Positions 37,094 through 45,777 of a stretch of DNA of 64,000 nt are shown here, one piece after another (within the stretch, counting starts at the first letter, position 1; each line of letters starts with the position of its first letter). The position numbers and the translations under genes were made by a program. Origin of the DNA: CAVQAH01 sp963784195 (GTDB lineage Bacteria; Acidobacteriota; Vicinamibacteria; Vicinamibacterales; 2-12-FULL-66-21). The DNA is taken from NCBI GenBank assembly GCA_963784195.1, contig CAWARA010000002.1:1-64000 (forward strand), in the 5' to 3' direction. Below the pieces are notes generated by a model, which did not search any database, was not told the DNA's origin, and saw only the letters and a list, made by a program, of their open reading frames with translations.

Positions 37094-39479
37094 ATGAGTT
37101 CTGACGACAGGGTTCAGCGATCGAGTCTTCCGATTCCCGACATTCAGCATCCGGGTCTCATCACGTACGACGCCAAGGATCCGGACACCAAGTTTCCGCC
37201 GATCAGCCGACGTGCGGCCGCCGAAGGGCGCGCCCAATGTGCTGGTGATCCTCATCGACGACGTCGGCTACGGCGCGACCAGCGTGTTCGGCGGTCCCTG
37301 CCACACACCGAACTTCGAGAAGCTGGCCAAGGGCGGATTGCGGTACACGCGCTTCCACACGACCGCGTTGTGCTCGCCGACGCGCCAGGCCCTCCTCACC
37401 GGGCGTAATCATCACTCGGTCGGCATGGGCGGCATCACCGAAATCGCCACCGCAGCGCCCGGCTACAGCTCGGTGTTGCCCAACACCAAGGCGCCGCTCG
37501 CGCTCACCCTCCAGCTCAATGGCTACTCGACGGCGCAGTTCGGCAAGTGCCACGAGGTGCCGGTGTGGCAGACCAGTCCGGCAGGACCGTTCAAGGCGTG
37601 GCCGACCGGCGGCGGCGGCTTCGAGTACTTCTACGGCTTCATCGGCGGTGAGAACAACCAATGGGACCCGGCCCTGTATGAGGGGACGACGCCCATCGAG
37701 CCGCCGAAGACGCCAGAAGAGGGCTACCACCTCACCGAGGACCTGACCGACAAGGCGATCGCCTGGACGCGCCAGCAGAAAGCCCTGCTGCCTGACAAAC
37801 CGTTCTTCATGTACTTCGCGCCGGGTGCCACCCACGCGCCGCATCACGTCCCGAAGGAGTGGATCGACAAGTACAAGGGCAAGTTCGCCCACGGCTGGGA
37901 CAAACAGCGCGAGATCACCTTCAATCAGCAAAAGAAGTTGGGCGTGATCGGCGCCGACGCCGTGCTGACGTCGCGGCACGCGGAGATTCCGGCCTGGGAC
38001 GCGATGGATCCCAGAGCTCAAGCCGGTGCTCGAGCGCGAGATGGAAGTGTACGCCGCGTTCATGGAGCACACCGATCACCATGTCGGCCGACTGATCGAC
38101 GCGCTCAAGGATCTCGAGGTCCTCGACGACACGCTGATCTACTTGATCATCGGCGACAACGGCGCGTCGGCTGAGGGCACGCTGCAAGGGCGCCTTCAAC
38201 GAGATGGCGAACTTCAACGGCATGGCCGGCACTCGAGACGCCCGAGTTCATGATGTCGAAGCTCGAGGAGTTCGGCGGCGAGGGATCGTACGGCCACTTT
38301 GCCGTGGGCTGGGCCTGGGCGATGGATTCCCCGTATCAGTGGACGAAGCAGGTCGCGTCGCACTGGGGCGGCACGCGCAACGGCACGATCGTGCACTGGC
38401 CGAAGGGCATCAAGGAAAAAGGCGGCGTACGCCATCAGTTCAGCCACGTGATCGACGTCGCCCCGACCGTGCTGGAAGTGGCCGGCCTCCCCGAGCCGAC
38501 GATGGTCAACGGCGTGCAGCAGAGCCCGTACGAAGGCACCAGCATGCTCTACAGCTTCAACGACGCGAAAGCGGCAGAACGGCACGAGACGCAGTACTTC
38601 GAGATGTTCTGCAATCGCGGCATCTACCACAAAGGCTGGAGCGCGGTGACCAAGCATCGGCACGCCGTGGGAAATGGCGCGGCGAGAAGACTGCCGGCCT
38701 TCGACGACGACGTGTGGGAGCTGTACGACGGCAGCACCGACTGGACGCAGGCCAACGACCTGTCGAAGAAGATGCCCGAGAAGCTCGCACGAGCTGCAGC
38801 GGCTGTGGCTGATCGAAGCGGTCAAGTACAACGTGCTGCCGCTCGACGACCGGCAGATCGAGCGCTTCGTGCCCGAGATGGCCGGCCGGCCGGCGCTGAT
38901 CAAGGGCAACCGGCAGTTGCTGTTTGCCGGCATGGGACGCCTCTCCGAGAACAGCGTCGTCAGCATCAAGAACAAGTCGTTCGCCGTCACCGCCGATCTC
39001 GAGGTGCCCGCCAAGGGCGCCGAGGGCGTCATGATCGCGCAGGGCGGCCGGTTCGGCGGCTGGAGCCTCTACGCCAAGGGCGGCAAGGCCAAGTTCGTCT
39101 ACAACGTGCTCGGCATCAAGTGGTACGAAATCGAATCGACGAGTCCCATCCCGACCGGAAAGACGCAGGTGCGCGCGGAGTTCGCCTATGACGGCGGCGG
39201 TCCGGGCAAAGGCGGCAAGCCTCACGCTCTACTGCGACGGCAAGGCCGTGGGCAAGGGCCGTGTCGACCAGACGCAAGGGTTCGTCTTCTCGGCGGACGA
39301 GACGACCGATATCGGCTGCGAGTCGGGTACGACGCGTCAGCCCCGACTACACTGCGCATACCAGCCGGTTCAACGGCAAGATCAACTTTGTGCAGATCGA
39401 CCTGGACAAAGACGCGCAGGACGCCGACCACTACATCTCGCCAGATGAGCGGCTGCGCATCGCGATGGCGCGGCAGTGA
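37094..39479 (+). CDS. arylsulfatase (alkaline-phosphatase superfamily), about ten apparent single-base insertions
   Basis: Reconstructed as about 790 aa. The opening SSDDRVQRSSLPIPDIQHPG joins VRPPKGAPNVLVILIDDVGYG. The formylglycine motif is intact: TALCSPTRQALLTGR, with Cys-x-Pro-x-Arg. IGDNGASAEGTLQG supplies the metal-binding D-N pair, and HWGGTRNGTIVHWPKGI is the usual sulfatase loop; the C-terminal half is the additional beta domain (GRFGGWSLYAKGGKAKFVYN). Frame changes occur near 37207, 38013, 38189, 38231, 38661, 38677, 38692, 38790, 39217 and 39335; every one is cured by removing one base, and no in-frame stop remains. It hydrolyses sulfate esters after cysteine-to-formylglycine maturation; no sulfatase-modifying enzyme lies nearby and no signal peptide is obvious, as in PAS-type cytosolic or periplasmic enzymes. 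Confidence 0.85.
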
Positions 39480-39506
39480 CCACCATTACCACGTGCAGGG
39501 TTGCCC

Positions 39507-40439
39507 GTGAAGACGACTCCAGCGGTTCACGTGAATCACTGCTCGTCTGCGCGGTCGCTCGCGCTCGCGCTCCTGCTGACGCCGGCACCCGCATCCGCGC
39601 AGGAGCTCGAGCCAGGCGCGTACTGGCCCATCCCCACCGGGTTGAACATCCTCACCGTCGCCAACAACTTCAACTGGGGCGATGTGGCGTTCGATCCGTC
39701 GGCGCCCATCGACGAGGCCAGCGCCAGGATCAACACCACGGCGTTCGCGTTTACGCGCGCATTCAGCCTGGCAGGACGATCGGCCAACGCGGGAGTGGTA
39801 CTGCCGGTGATCGGCGGCCATATCGAAGGCCTGTATCTGGGTGAACCCGCGGAGGTTGGCCGGTTTGGACAAGGCGATCCGAGGTTGCGTCTGGCGATGA
39901 ACCTCTATGGGGCGCCGGCAATGACGCCACAGCAGTTTGCGTCGTATCGCCACCAGACGATCGTCGGCGTCAGCGTCACGGTGGCGCCGCCGATCGGCCA
40001 ATACGATTCGACGAAGCTGATCAACCTCGGCACGAATCGCTGGTCGTTCAAACCGGAGGTCGGTTTGTCGCAAGCCTGGGGCAAGTGGGTCGTGGAGGCG
40101 ATGGCGGGGGTCTGGTTCTTCACGGACAACACGGACTTCGTCGGAGGACGCACGCGGGAGCAGGATCCGATTGTCGCGACGCAGGTCCACGTCACCTACA
40201 AGTTCACGCGCAGCATGTGGCTGGCGGGGGATGCCAATTACTTCACAGGTGGTCAGACGACGATCGGCGGGAAGCAGAACCTCGATCTCCAGCGCAACTC
40301 ACGAATCGGCGCCACGTTTTCGTCGGCGATCGGTCGCGGCCAGGCAATTCGCATGTCGGTGAGTCGGGGCGCCTACACCACGATCGGTGCGGATTTCACT
40401 TCAATTGGCGTCGGCTACAACTACGCCTGGGCGCGCTAA
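39507..40439 (+). CDS. outer-membrane MetA-pathway-of-phenol-degradation-like protein
   Basis: 310 aa from a GTG at 39507 (a TTG at 39501 is the alternative), 27 bases after the sulfatase stop, so probably co-transcribed. Signal peptide (SSARSLALALLLTPAPASAQ) then a beta-rich chain with alternating aromatic residues: LEPGAYWPIPTGLNILTVAN, TTAFAFTRAFSLAGRSANAG, KWVVEAMAGVWFFTDNTDFV, and the typical barrel ending SIGVGYNYAWAR with a terminal aromatic. This is the PF13557-type family of aromatic-compound outer-membrane channels. With the sulfatase it may import sulfated aromatics; that link is inference from position. Confidence 0.9.
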   Translation: MKTTPAVHVNHCSSARSLALALLLTPAPASAQELEPGAYWPIPTGLNILTVANNFNWGDVAFDPSAPIDEASARINTTAFAFTRAFSLAGRSANAGVVLPVIGGHIEGLYLGEPAEVGRFGQGDPRLRLAMNLYGAPAMTPQQFASYRHQTIVGVSVTVAPPIGQYDSTKLINLGTNRWSFKPEVGLSQAWGKWVVEAMAGVWFFTDNTDFVGGRTREQDPIVATQVHVTYKFTRSMWLAGDANYFTGGQTTIGGKQNLDLQRNSRIGATFSSAIGRGQAIRMSVSRGAYTTIGADFTSIGVGYNYAWAR

Positions 40440-40465
40440 CGCTCGACACTCGCTTCGGATGACGC

Positions 40466-40497
40466 TTGACTCTGAAGTGCACTTCAGGGTTGATACT
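40466..40497 (+). promoter_or_regulatory. MerR-type promoter with long spacer and dyad operator
   Basis: TTGACT (40466-40471), a 20-base spacer, then GATACT (40492-40497). The 22-base dyad ACTCTGAAGTGCACTTCAGGGT fills the spacer. Overlong spacers occupied by a dyad are the hallmark of MerR-activated promoters. The predicted start site is about 40504, so the downstream gene (ATG 40506) would be essentially leaderless. Confidence 0.85.
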
Positions 40498-40505
40498 CGT
40501 GAGCG

Positions 40506-40982
40506 ATGGGTGACTGCTGCGATCTCCCTGCCGTCGAGCCCGGCGCCCGTGCGTGCGCCGCATGCGGCGAGCCTGGGGCGGCCGTTCAACTTCAGACCGT
40601 CAAGGCGCTGTTGACGGACGTCGCCCTTCGACGCATTCAGCTGACACACTATCGATTCTGCGGTGATCCGGCCTGCGACGTGGTGTACTTCGGCGACGCT
40701 GGCGATCACTTCGACATGAATGATCTCCGTGTGCCGGTGTGGCAGAAGGAGCCGGAAGGCGCACGTCTCCTCTGCTACTGCTTCGGGGAGACCGAATCCG
40801 TCATTCGCTCCGAGCTGGTCGTGCACGGACGCACCGCCGTGGTCGATCGTATTCGCGAGCACATCGCTGCGCTGCGATGCGCGTGCGATCTCCGAAATCC
40901 TCGAGGGGCATGTTGTTTAGGGGATGTGATCGCCGCGGTGAAGCGTATCGAGCGGACGGTGCTTGGCGCGAAGGACGACTGA
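40506..40982 (+). CDS. CopZ-like Fe-S/zinc protein
   Basis: 158 aa. Cysteine pairs at the N-terminus (GDCCDLPAVEPG, ACAACGEPG) and in YRFCGDPACDVVYFG suggest a zinc or Cys4 site; CYCFGETESVIRSELVVHGR and CACDLRNPRGACCLGDV match the [2Fe-2S] BFD-like half of CopZ (Archaeoglobus-type copper chaperone-reductase). No classic HMA domain is present. It is the first gene behind the MerR-type promoter and its stop overlaps the merR start (TGATG). A role in metal sensing or detoxification is likely. No P-type ATPase or efflux gene is adjacent, which is unusual. Confidence 0.8.
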   Translation: MGDCCDLPAVEPGARACAACGEPGAAVQLQTVKALLTDVALRRIQLTHYRFCGDPACDVVYFGDAGDHFDMNDLRVPVWQKEPEGARLLCYCFGETESVIRSELVVHGRTAVVDRIREHIAALRCACDLRNPRGACCLGDVIAAVKRIERTVLGAKDD

Positions 40983-41677
40983 TGGAGTCAGCACGAAGTT
41001 ATCGCATCGGCGAGATCGCAAATCACACAGGCGTGTCCGTCGAGACGCTCAGATACTACGAGAAACGGCGACTTCTGAAGATCCCACCACGTTCGGAGGG
41101 CGGCTTCCGGCGCTACTCGGACGACGTCGTGCACCAGGTCCGGTTTATCAAGCAGGCGCAGGCCCTTGGTCTGACGCTCGATGACATCCAGCAACTGGTC
41201 ACGGGCCAGCAGCGTCGAAGCCATGCGCCATCGTGCCGAAGGGTTCGCGACCTGTTGACACGGCGGATCGACGACATCGACGGCCGCATCAAGGAACTTC
41301 GAAGCTTCCGCCGTACCCTGCACGAGCACCTCGTTGCGTGTGAACAGGCGTTGGCACTCGAGCGGCTTTCAGATCGGCGCGTGCAGCGGTCCTGGGATCC
41401 GAATCTTGTTCTTGCGACCCAGATGAAGAACGACGCACGGGCGCCACAACCGGTGCAGGACTGTTGCGTGCGGTCAGGCATCCTCTGGGATCTGGCCGCG
41501 GTGTATCTTCCGGGCGCAACCTGGTCTGACAGGATGCCCGCGGCGGTGGTCTTCAACGGACCCGTGGTTGATGTGATATCGGAGATCGAGTCGGCGATTC
41601 TGTCTGTGCCGCGCGCGAGCCGTCTTGTGCCTCCCGCGGGCACGGATCGTAATCTCGTGACGGCTGCGGTTCGATGA
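40982..41677 (+). CDS. MerR-family transcriptional regulator
   Basis: 231 aa. N-terminal winged HTH: YRIGEIANHTGVSVETLRYYEKRRLL and FRRYSDDVVHQVRFIKQAQ, then a long dimer helix (LTRRIDDIDGRIKELRSFRR). The typical MerR ends about residue 140; the extra 90 residues (from DRRVQRSWDPNLVLATQ) carry a CC pair (VQDCCVRSG) and unusual composition, so part of the tail may be out of frame. The operator at 40466-40497 is just 485 bases upstream, and the gene is co-transcribed with the CopZ-like gene, i.e. autoregulated. The metal is not predictable. Confidence 0.9.
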   Translation: MESARSYRIGEIANHTGVSVETLRYYEKRRLLKIPPRSEGGFRRYSDDVVHQVRFIKQAQALGLTLDDIQQLVTGQQRRSHAPSCRRVRDLLTRRIDDIDGRIKELRSFRRTLHEHLVACEQALALERLSDRRVQRSWDPNLVLATQMKNDARAPQPVQDCCVRSGILWDLAAVYLPGATWSDRMPAAVVFNGPVVDVISEIESAILSVPRASRLVPPAGTDRNLVTAAVR

Positions 41678-41707
41678 GCCGGTGACCTGAGGTTCAGCAC
41701 GCCGTCA

Positions 41708-42878
41708 TCATTGCCATGCCCCTGGCTTCGGGTATTCGAGCTGCATGGCGACGAAGTCGGCCGTGCGCCTTCCGTAGCGAGTGCTGATCCCCTGAAGGGC
41801 GTCGTCCAGGGCTCTTGCCGGTTGACGATCCCCGATCGCCGGGAGCAGATGCTCCGCGGGCCAGCTCGCCGCGACCCGGTCGGGGACAATGCGGATGCCG
41901 TGGCGCGTCTGCTGTGCACCGTGGGTGCGGGAGAACGTCACCGCGCGTGACCGGTAGGTTCGCGACCACGCGTCCGCGACCAGGGCCAGCGATACTTCAT
42001 CAACCCCCTGTGTAAGCTCGATGCCGAGTTGCTCGCGGTTCCAGAACGCGACCGTGTTGCCGATTGCCGTCAACGCGAACGGTCGCGAGAACTGGAACGC
42101 ATCGCTGTCGTGACGCGCGTCCCAGTCGGTGACGCCGAGATCACGGCCGACGGTTTCCGCCTTCTCCCGGCCGGCGATGGCTTCGATCAACGTCAGCGAT
42201 ATCGGCATGGACGCGCTGATCCCTGTCGTCGTCGCAACGCCCGCGTCAACCACCAGCCGCCGGTTTGCGACATAGTCGATCGCGGGATGCTTCTCGAGCA
42301 GCTCATCGAGGTAATACCAGTGCGTGGTCGCCCGCTTGCCGTCCAGCAGGCCTGCTTCGCCAACCACCTTGGCTCCGGCGCACACGCCGATAATCATCGC
42401 GCCCCTGGACGCCTGGCTCTCGAGCCATTGGAGAACCGCGGGGTCATCGTCGCGACTCATGGCCGGGACGATGACATAGTCAGCGCCTTCCGGATGCTGC
42501 GCATCAAACTCCGCGACCGTCGCTTGCGCCTCGACCGTGAGCGCCGGATACAGCTTTACCAGCCCTGGTTGGGTGGCCAGCAGCACCACGTCGGCGACGT
42601 CGGCGCGCCGAAGGATGCCGTAGGGCATCAGATAGTCGGTGGCCTCGGTGGCGTCATTGATGCCGATCATCGCAATCAGGGGTCGCTGGCGTTTCGGCGG
42701 CTTCAAAGCCGCGACAGTGGCATCGGCTTCCTCCTTCGGCGATCGGAGGCGACGCGTTGCCAGTCGGTTCCGGAGGAAGCGAAAGAATCCACGCCCCGCC
42801 ACCCGCCGCGAAGAGTCCGACGGCGCCCAATCCGCCCCACGAGATGAGACGCCAGTGCCGCTGACCGAGAGGGTTCAC
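41708..42878 (-). CDS. membrane-anchored DJ-1/PfpI-family protein (one frameshift)
   Basis: About 390 aa from a GTG at 42878 after ignoring one extra base near 42740-42747. N-terminal anchor ISWGGLGAVGLFAAGGGAWIL, then a DJ-1/PfpI domain: LIAMIGINDATEATDYLMPY, YVIVPAMSRDDDP, and nucleophile elbow GVCAGAKVVGEAG with the reactive cysteine. The C-terminal 150 residues (AEHLLPAIGDRQPARALDDA...) are an extra module of GlxA-like type but lacking a recognisable AraC HTH. It is translationally coupled to the upstream SnoaL-like gene (GTGA overlap, 42875-42878). An anchored, enzyme-like or stress-sensing role is possible; function unknown. Confidence 0.83.
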
Positions 42879-43330
42879 CGGTGTCGCTCCGCCGACGCCG
42901 ACGCGGTGACTTCTCTCGGGCCGGACGAAGAAGCGGCATGTGCGCGCGTCACGGCTGCGGTGTCGACGTACTCTCGAAAGTGCGTGACCTTGCCGTTGTT
43001 CAACGTCCACACGTGTGCCCAATCAGAAGCAGATTCTCTGCCGGTAGACTTGACGCGCATCAAGAAACGTCCCAACACGACTACCGTGTTACCCTGCGCG
43101 ATGAACTGCTCAGGCCTGAAGTCGAGAACCTCCTGTGACTCGATCAGCTTGCGGAGAAACTGCGACACGCCTTCGCGTCGGCGCCACGTGCCGGCAAACG
43201 GCACGCTGGTCATCTGCGGCATTTGCCACACGATGTCAGGGTGGAGCGAATCGAGAAACGACTCGACGTCGCCGCTGCTGAATCTGTCGTACGCGTGTTT
43301 GACCAATCGGGTGGTGTCTTGATCATCCAT
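42875..43330 (-). CDS. SnoaL-like (NTF2-fold) protein
   Basis: 151 aa from an ATG at 43330, with AGGAGG four bases upstream. NTF2 fold: LVKHAYDRFSSGDVESFLDSL, HPDIVWQMPQMTSVPFAGTW, FIAQGNTVVVLGRFLMRV and WAHVWTLNNGKVTHFREYVD. The TSVPFAGTW and FREYVDT pieces are typical of SnoaL-like isomerase relatives. Followed without gap by the DJ-1/PfpI gene. Upstream there is a 116-base gap to the kinase-like gene on the same strand. Confidence 0.88.
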   Translation of the reverse strand: MDDQDTTRLVKHAYDRFSSGDVESFLDSLHPDIVWQMPQMTSVPFAGTWRRREGVSQFLRKLIESQEVLDFRPEQFIAQGNTVVVLGRFLMRVKSTGRESASDWAHVWTLNNGKVTHFREYVDTAAVTRAHAASSSGPREVTASASAERHR

Positions 43331-43446
43331 CGAACCTCCTGTGCACTCGCTGGCGCTGAACCCTTGGTTCACATTTCAATAGCGAGAGGCTCGAGTCAAG
43401 CTCGGCGGGTCTGTCCGTGCAGCACCAGAAGAAGAGCTTCCGACAT

Positions 43447-44226
43447 TCACTGCGAATCTGGTGAGCGCTCGCGCAGCAACCGGCCGATCTCCCGGAAACA
43501 CTGAAAAGACAACCCCGCCTGGGCGAGGTGGAAGGTGAGCGAACGCCGGCATACCGACGTGAAGCTCGTGGCCAGAACGCGCGTGACCTCTTCGTCCGCG
43601 TAGACATCGAGGATGAACTCGAGCGTCTCGGCGCGTTTCTCGGGGACGGTTCGGATCAGGCAGGTGACGAGCAGTGCTCGCACGTCGTCTGCACGTCGCC
43701 AGGCGATCGGGCGACTCGATTCATGAATGGTCTCGAAGTCGAACCAGTGGGCGACGCCGGCCTCGAGATCGACGAGCACGTTCTCGGCCATGGCGTCGCC
43801 GTGGGTAAATCCCAGGCGATGGAACTCGGCGAGGGCGACGACCGCCCGTTCGATCGCCCTTTTTCGGACCGGCTCCTCCAGCTCCGGATCCTCCAGCATC
43901 GTCGCCAGCGTCTGTCCAGCGAGAAAGGGCAGGACTAGCACCCTGTCGGCATCGACCCGAATCGAAGTACCGCGGAGGCTCCGGTAGATCCGGCGCTCAC
44001 GCTCCTCCCAATCCCGCTGCGGCAGGACCCGCACGCCGGTATCCAGGATCCTGACCAGCGGACCACCCATCCAGACCAGGAGAGGCGCGTAGAAGAGGCG
44101 GTGCTTTCGCACCTGACGCTCATCGTCCTGGTGGACGATCCGAGCGGTCGAGTACCTCGCGGACCGAAGCAGCCTCCCCAATGCCAGGCACAGAACGAAG
44201 TAGGCACGCTCCGCTAGTTCCCCCAC
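43447..44226 (-). CDS. lipopolysaccharide-kinase-like (InaA/WaaP/BUD32-type) protein
   Basis: 259 aa from a GTG at 44226. Protein-kinase-like fold in a minimal form: LVWMGGPLVRILDTGVRVLP, catalytic loop FTHGDAMAENVLVD (HGD...N), and metal loop VAHWFDFETIHESS in place of DFG. Such proteins phosphorylate sugars of lipopolysaccharide or other envelope glycans. It is the last gene of the UppS-deacetylase-methyltransferase-glycosyltransferase operon, fitting a role in modifying a lipid-linked glycan; the specific sugar is unknown. Confidence 0.82.
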   Translation of the reverse strand: MGELAERAYFVLCLALGRLLRSARYSTARIVHQDDERQVRKHRLFYAPLLVWMGGPLVRILDTGVRVLPQRDWEERERRIYRSLRGTSIRVDADRVLVLPFLAGQTLATMLEDPELEEPVRKRAIERAVVALAEFHRLGFTHGDAMAENVLVDLEAGVAHWFDFETIHESSRPIAWRRADDVRALLVTCLIRTVPEKRAETLEFILDVYADEEVTRVLATSFTSVCRRSLTFHLAQAGLSFQCFREIGRLLRERSPDSQ

Positions 44227-44232
44227 GATGTC

Positions 44233-44352
44233 TCAATCACCGGCGAGCACGCATGCGATACCCATGGTGATCAGAATGATACCGACGACGTGCGGGCGAC
44301 GAACCTGTTCGCCGAAGACGAAGACGCTGGCGATGGGAATGACTTGCATCAT
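44233..44352 (-). pseudogene. C-terminal remnant of an EamA/SMR-type transporter
   Basis: A frame distinct from the glycosyltransferase reads MMQVIPIASVFVFGEQVRRP then HVVGIILITMGIACVLAGD and a stop. These match the last two helices of drug/metabolite transporters. The first helices are missing. It overlaps the 3' end of the glycosyltransferase frame and ends seven bases before the kinase-like start, so it may be a scar within the operon. Confidence 0.45.
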
Positions 44353-45121
44353 CGATTTCCTGTCTCGTGTCGTATGGGATCGCCGGGCAGGTGCGCGCCC
44401 ACCGGAAGAGGACCACGGAGACCCACGCCAGAAATGTTCGAAGGTAACCGAACGGCCGCAGCTCCATTCGCCGGCTGGAGGTGCGCGCAGTCAGGCTTCG
44501 ATCGTAGAGGAAGCGCTCGCGGTGGTGACGGTAGGCCGCCATCGTCAGTGGCCATTCCTCGGCGATGGCCCAGGCCTCTTCGAAGGGACCGTAGGTCTCG
44601 AAGTGCGCCCGGTTACAGCTCATGAACGCCGGCATCGACTTGGCCTTCGCCAGGGGAAGGTGCCGCGCCAGCCCCCAGAAGGTCCACCAGATCCAGGCTC
44701 GGATCCCGGGCTCCCGTGAGACGAGCCGATAGAGCACCAGGCACAGGTCCTCGTCCTCGTGAAGCTCCAGGATGCGATCGGCGGCGTTCTCCGGAACGAT
44801 GGTGTCGGCGTCCACGAAGCAGAGCACCCGGCCGACGCTGGCCGCAGCCCCGGCGTTGCGCGCCGCGCCGCAGGTTCCGCCGACGCAACGGACCAAACGC
44901 ACGCCGGCGTCATCGGCGAAGGTACTCACGATGGCCGGAGTGGCGTCCTCGCTTTCGTCATCTGCAACGATGACCTCGAAGGACGTATCGGGGAGCCAGA
45001 GATCGTGGCGGGAGACGCCCGAAGATCGAGCCACACTCCCGAGAATGGCCTCCATGGTCTCGCCGATCAGCGCCTCCTCGTTTCGCGCAGGGATCACGAA
45101 GGAGAGACGAGTCTCACTCAT
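44237..45121 (-). CDS. family 2 glycosyltransferase
   Basis: About 294 aa from the ATG at 45121, which overlaps the methyltransferase stop (ATGA). GT-A fold: LSFVIPARNEEALIGETMEA, VIVADDESEDATPAI, RNAGAAASVGRVLCFVDADT with the DAD metal motif, then SCNRAHFETYGPFEEA and AEEWPLTMAAYRHHRE. A hydrophobic helix (LRTFLAWVSVVLFRWAR) near the end would place it at the inner membrane. The last ~40 residues (after YDTRQE) look non-native; the overlapping EamA remnant suggests the natural end was displaced. It probably transfers a sugar to a polyprenyl-linked acceptor made with the help of UppS. Confidence 0.88.
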   Translation of the reverse strand: MSETRLSFVIPARNEEALIGETMEAILGSVARSSGVSRHDLWLPDTSFEVIVADDESEDATPAIVSTFADDAGVRLVRCVGGTCGAARNAGAAASVGRVLCFVDADTIVPENAADRILELHEDEDLCLVLYRLVSREPGIRAWIWWTFWGLARHLPLAKAKSMPAFMSCNRAHFETYGPFEEAWAIAEEWPLTMAAYRHHRERFLYDRSLTARTSSRRMELRPFGYLRTFLAWVSVVLFRWARTCPAIPYDTRQEIDDASHSHRQRLRLRRTGSSPARRRYHSDHHGYRMRARR

Positions 45122-45777
45122 CGCGCCTGGCCGCCGTAGCTCGTGTCTTTTGCACACCGAGCGGAGGCTGGCTCGAGGATCCACTCGGCGACCACCAAAG
45201 AGCGGCCGGGGAGCAAGGGCCGCTCCCGCCGCGACCGGATTCGCAGCCCGGCCGCGTCCACTTCGCGCCGAAGGTCCTGGGCGGTATAGAAGCGCCGGGT
45301 ACGCATGGTGAACTCCGCGTCCGGAGGGACGTAGCCGAGGACCTTCGACACGTGGAATGCCACAATCGTCCAAAGGAATTCCCGGACGCGAAGCCACGCG
45401 TAACCGAGGCGGCCCGAATGAAGGGACTGCAACAGGATGACGGGGCCCCGGGTGACGCGAGCCGCTTCCGCCAGGACACCTGCCGGGTCGTTCGGGTAGG
45501 CAAGCATGAAGAACAGAAGCGCGGCCGAGAACTTTCCGTCCTCGAACGGGAGGACCCCGTCGGCGATCAGGACCGGCGGCGGTCCCACGACATGTATGTC
45601 GCTCACGTCGGCGGTGACCACCTCGAGTCCCAGCTCGCGCTCCAACCGGGCCGAGAAGTGTCCGGTCCCCGAGCCGAGGTCCAGCACAGGGCCCTCGGTC
45701 GGCAGCCATGCACCCACCTGCTCCATCAGCTGACGGGCTCGCCGCTCCATCACGGCATCAAGTAGCGACTTCAACAT
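45118..45777 (-). CDS. SAM-dependent class I methyltransferase
   Basis: 219 aa from the ATG at 45777. Motif I VLDLGSGTGHFSARLE, motif II VVTADVSDIHVVG, motif for substrate side LPFEDGKFSAALLFFMLAYP, and VILLQSLHSGRLGYAWLRV. This is a UbiE/Methyltransf_11-type enzyme. It starts inside the last codons of the deacetylase gene (20-base overlap) and its own stop overlaps the glycosyltransferase start, so all three are co-translated. Likely modifies the lipid or sugar built by the operon. Confidence 0.9.
   Translation of the reverse strand: MLKSLLDAVMERRARQLMEQVGAWLPTEGPVLDLGSGTGHFSARLERELGLEVVTADVSDIHVVGPPPVLIADGVLPFEDGKFSAALLFFMLAYPNDPAGVLAEAARVTRGPVILLQSLHSGRLGYAWLRVREFLWTIVAFHVSKVLGYVPPDAEFTMRTRRFYTAQDLRREVDAAGLRIRSRRERPLLPGRSLVVAEWILEPASARCAKDTSYGGQAR

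Noticed and set aside
44237..45709. 490-codon reading of the glycosyltransferase frame
   Set aside because: The part upstream of 45121 overlaps the methyltransferase and lacks glycosyltransferase features; the real start is the ATG at 45121.
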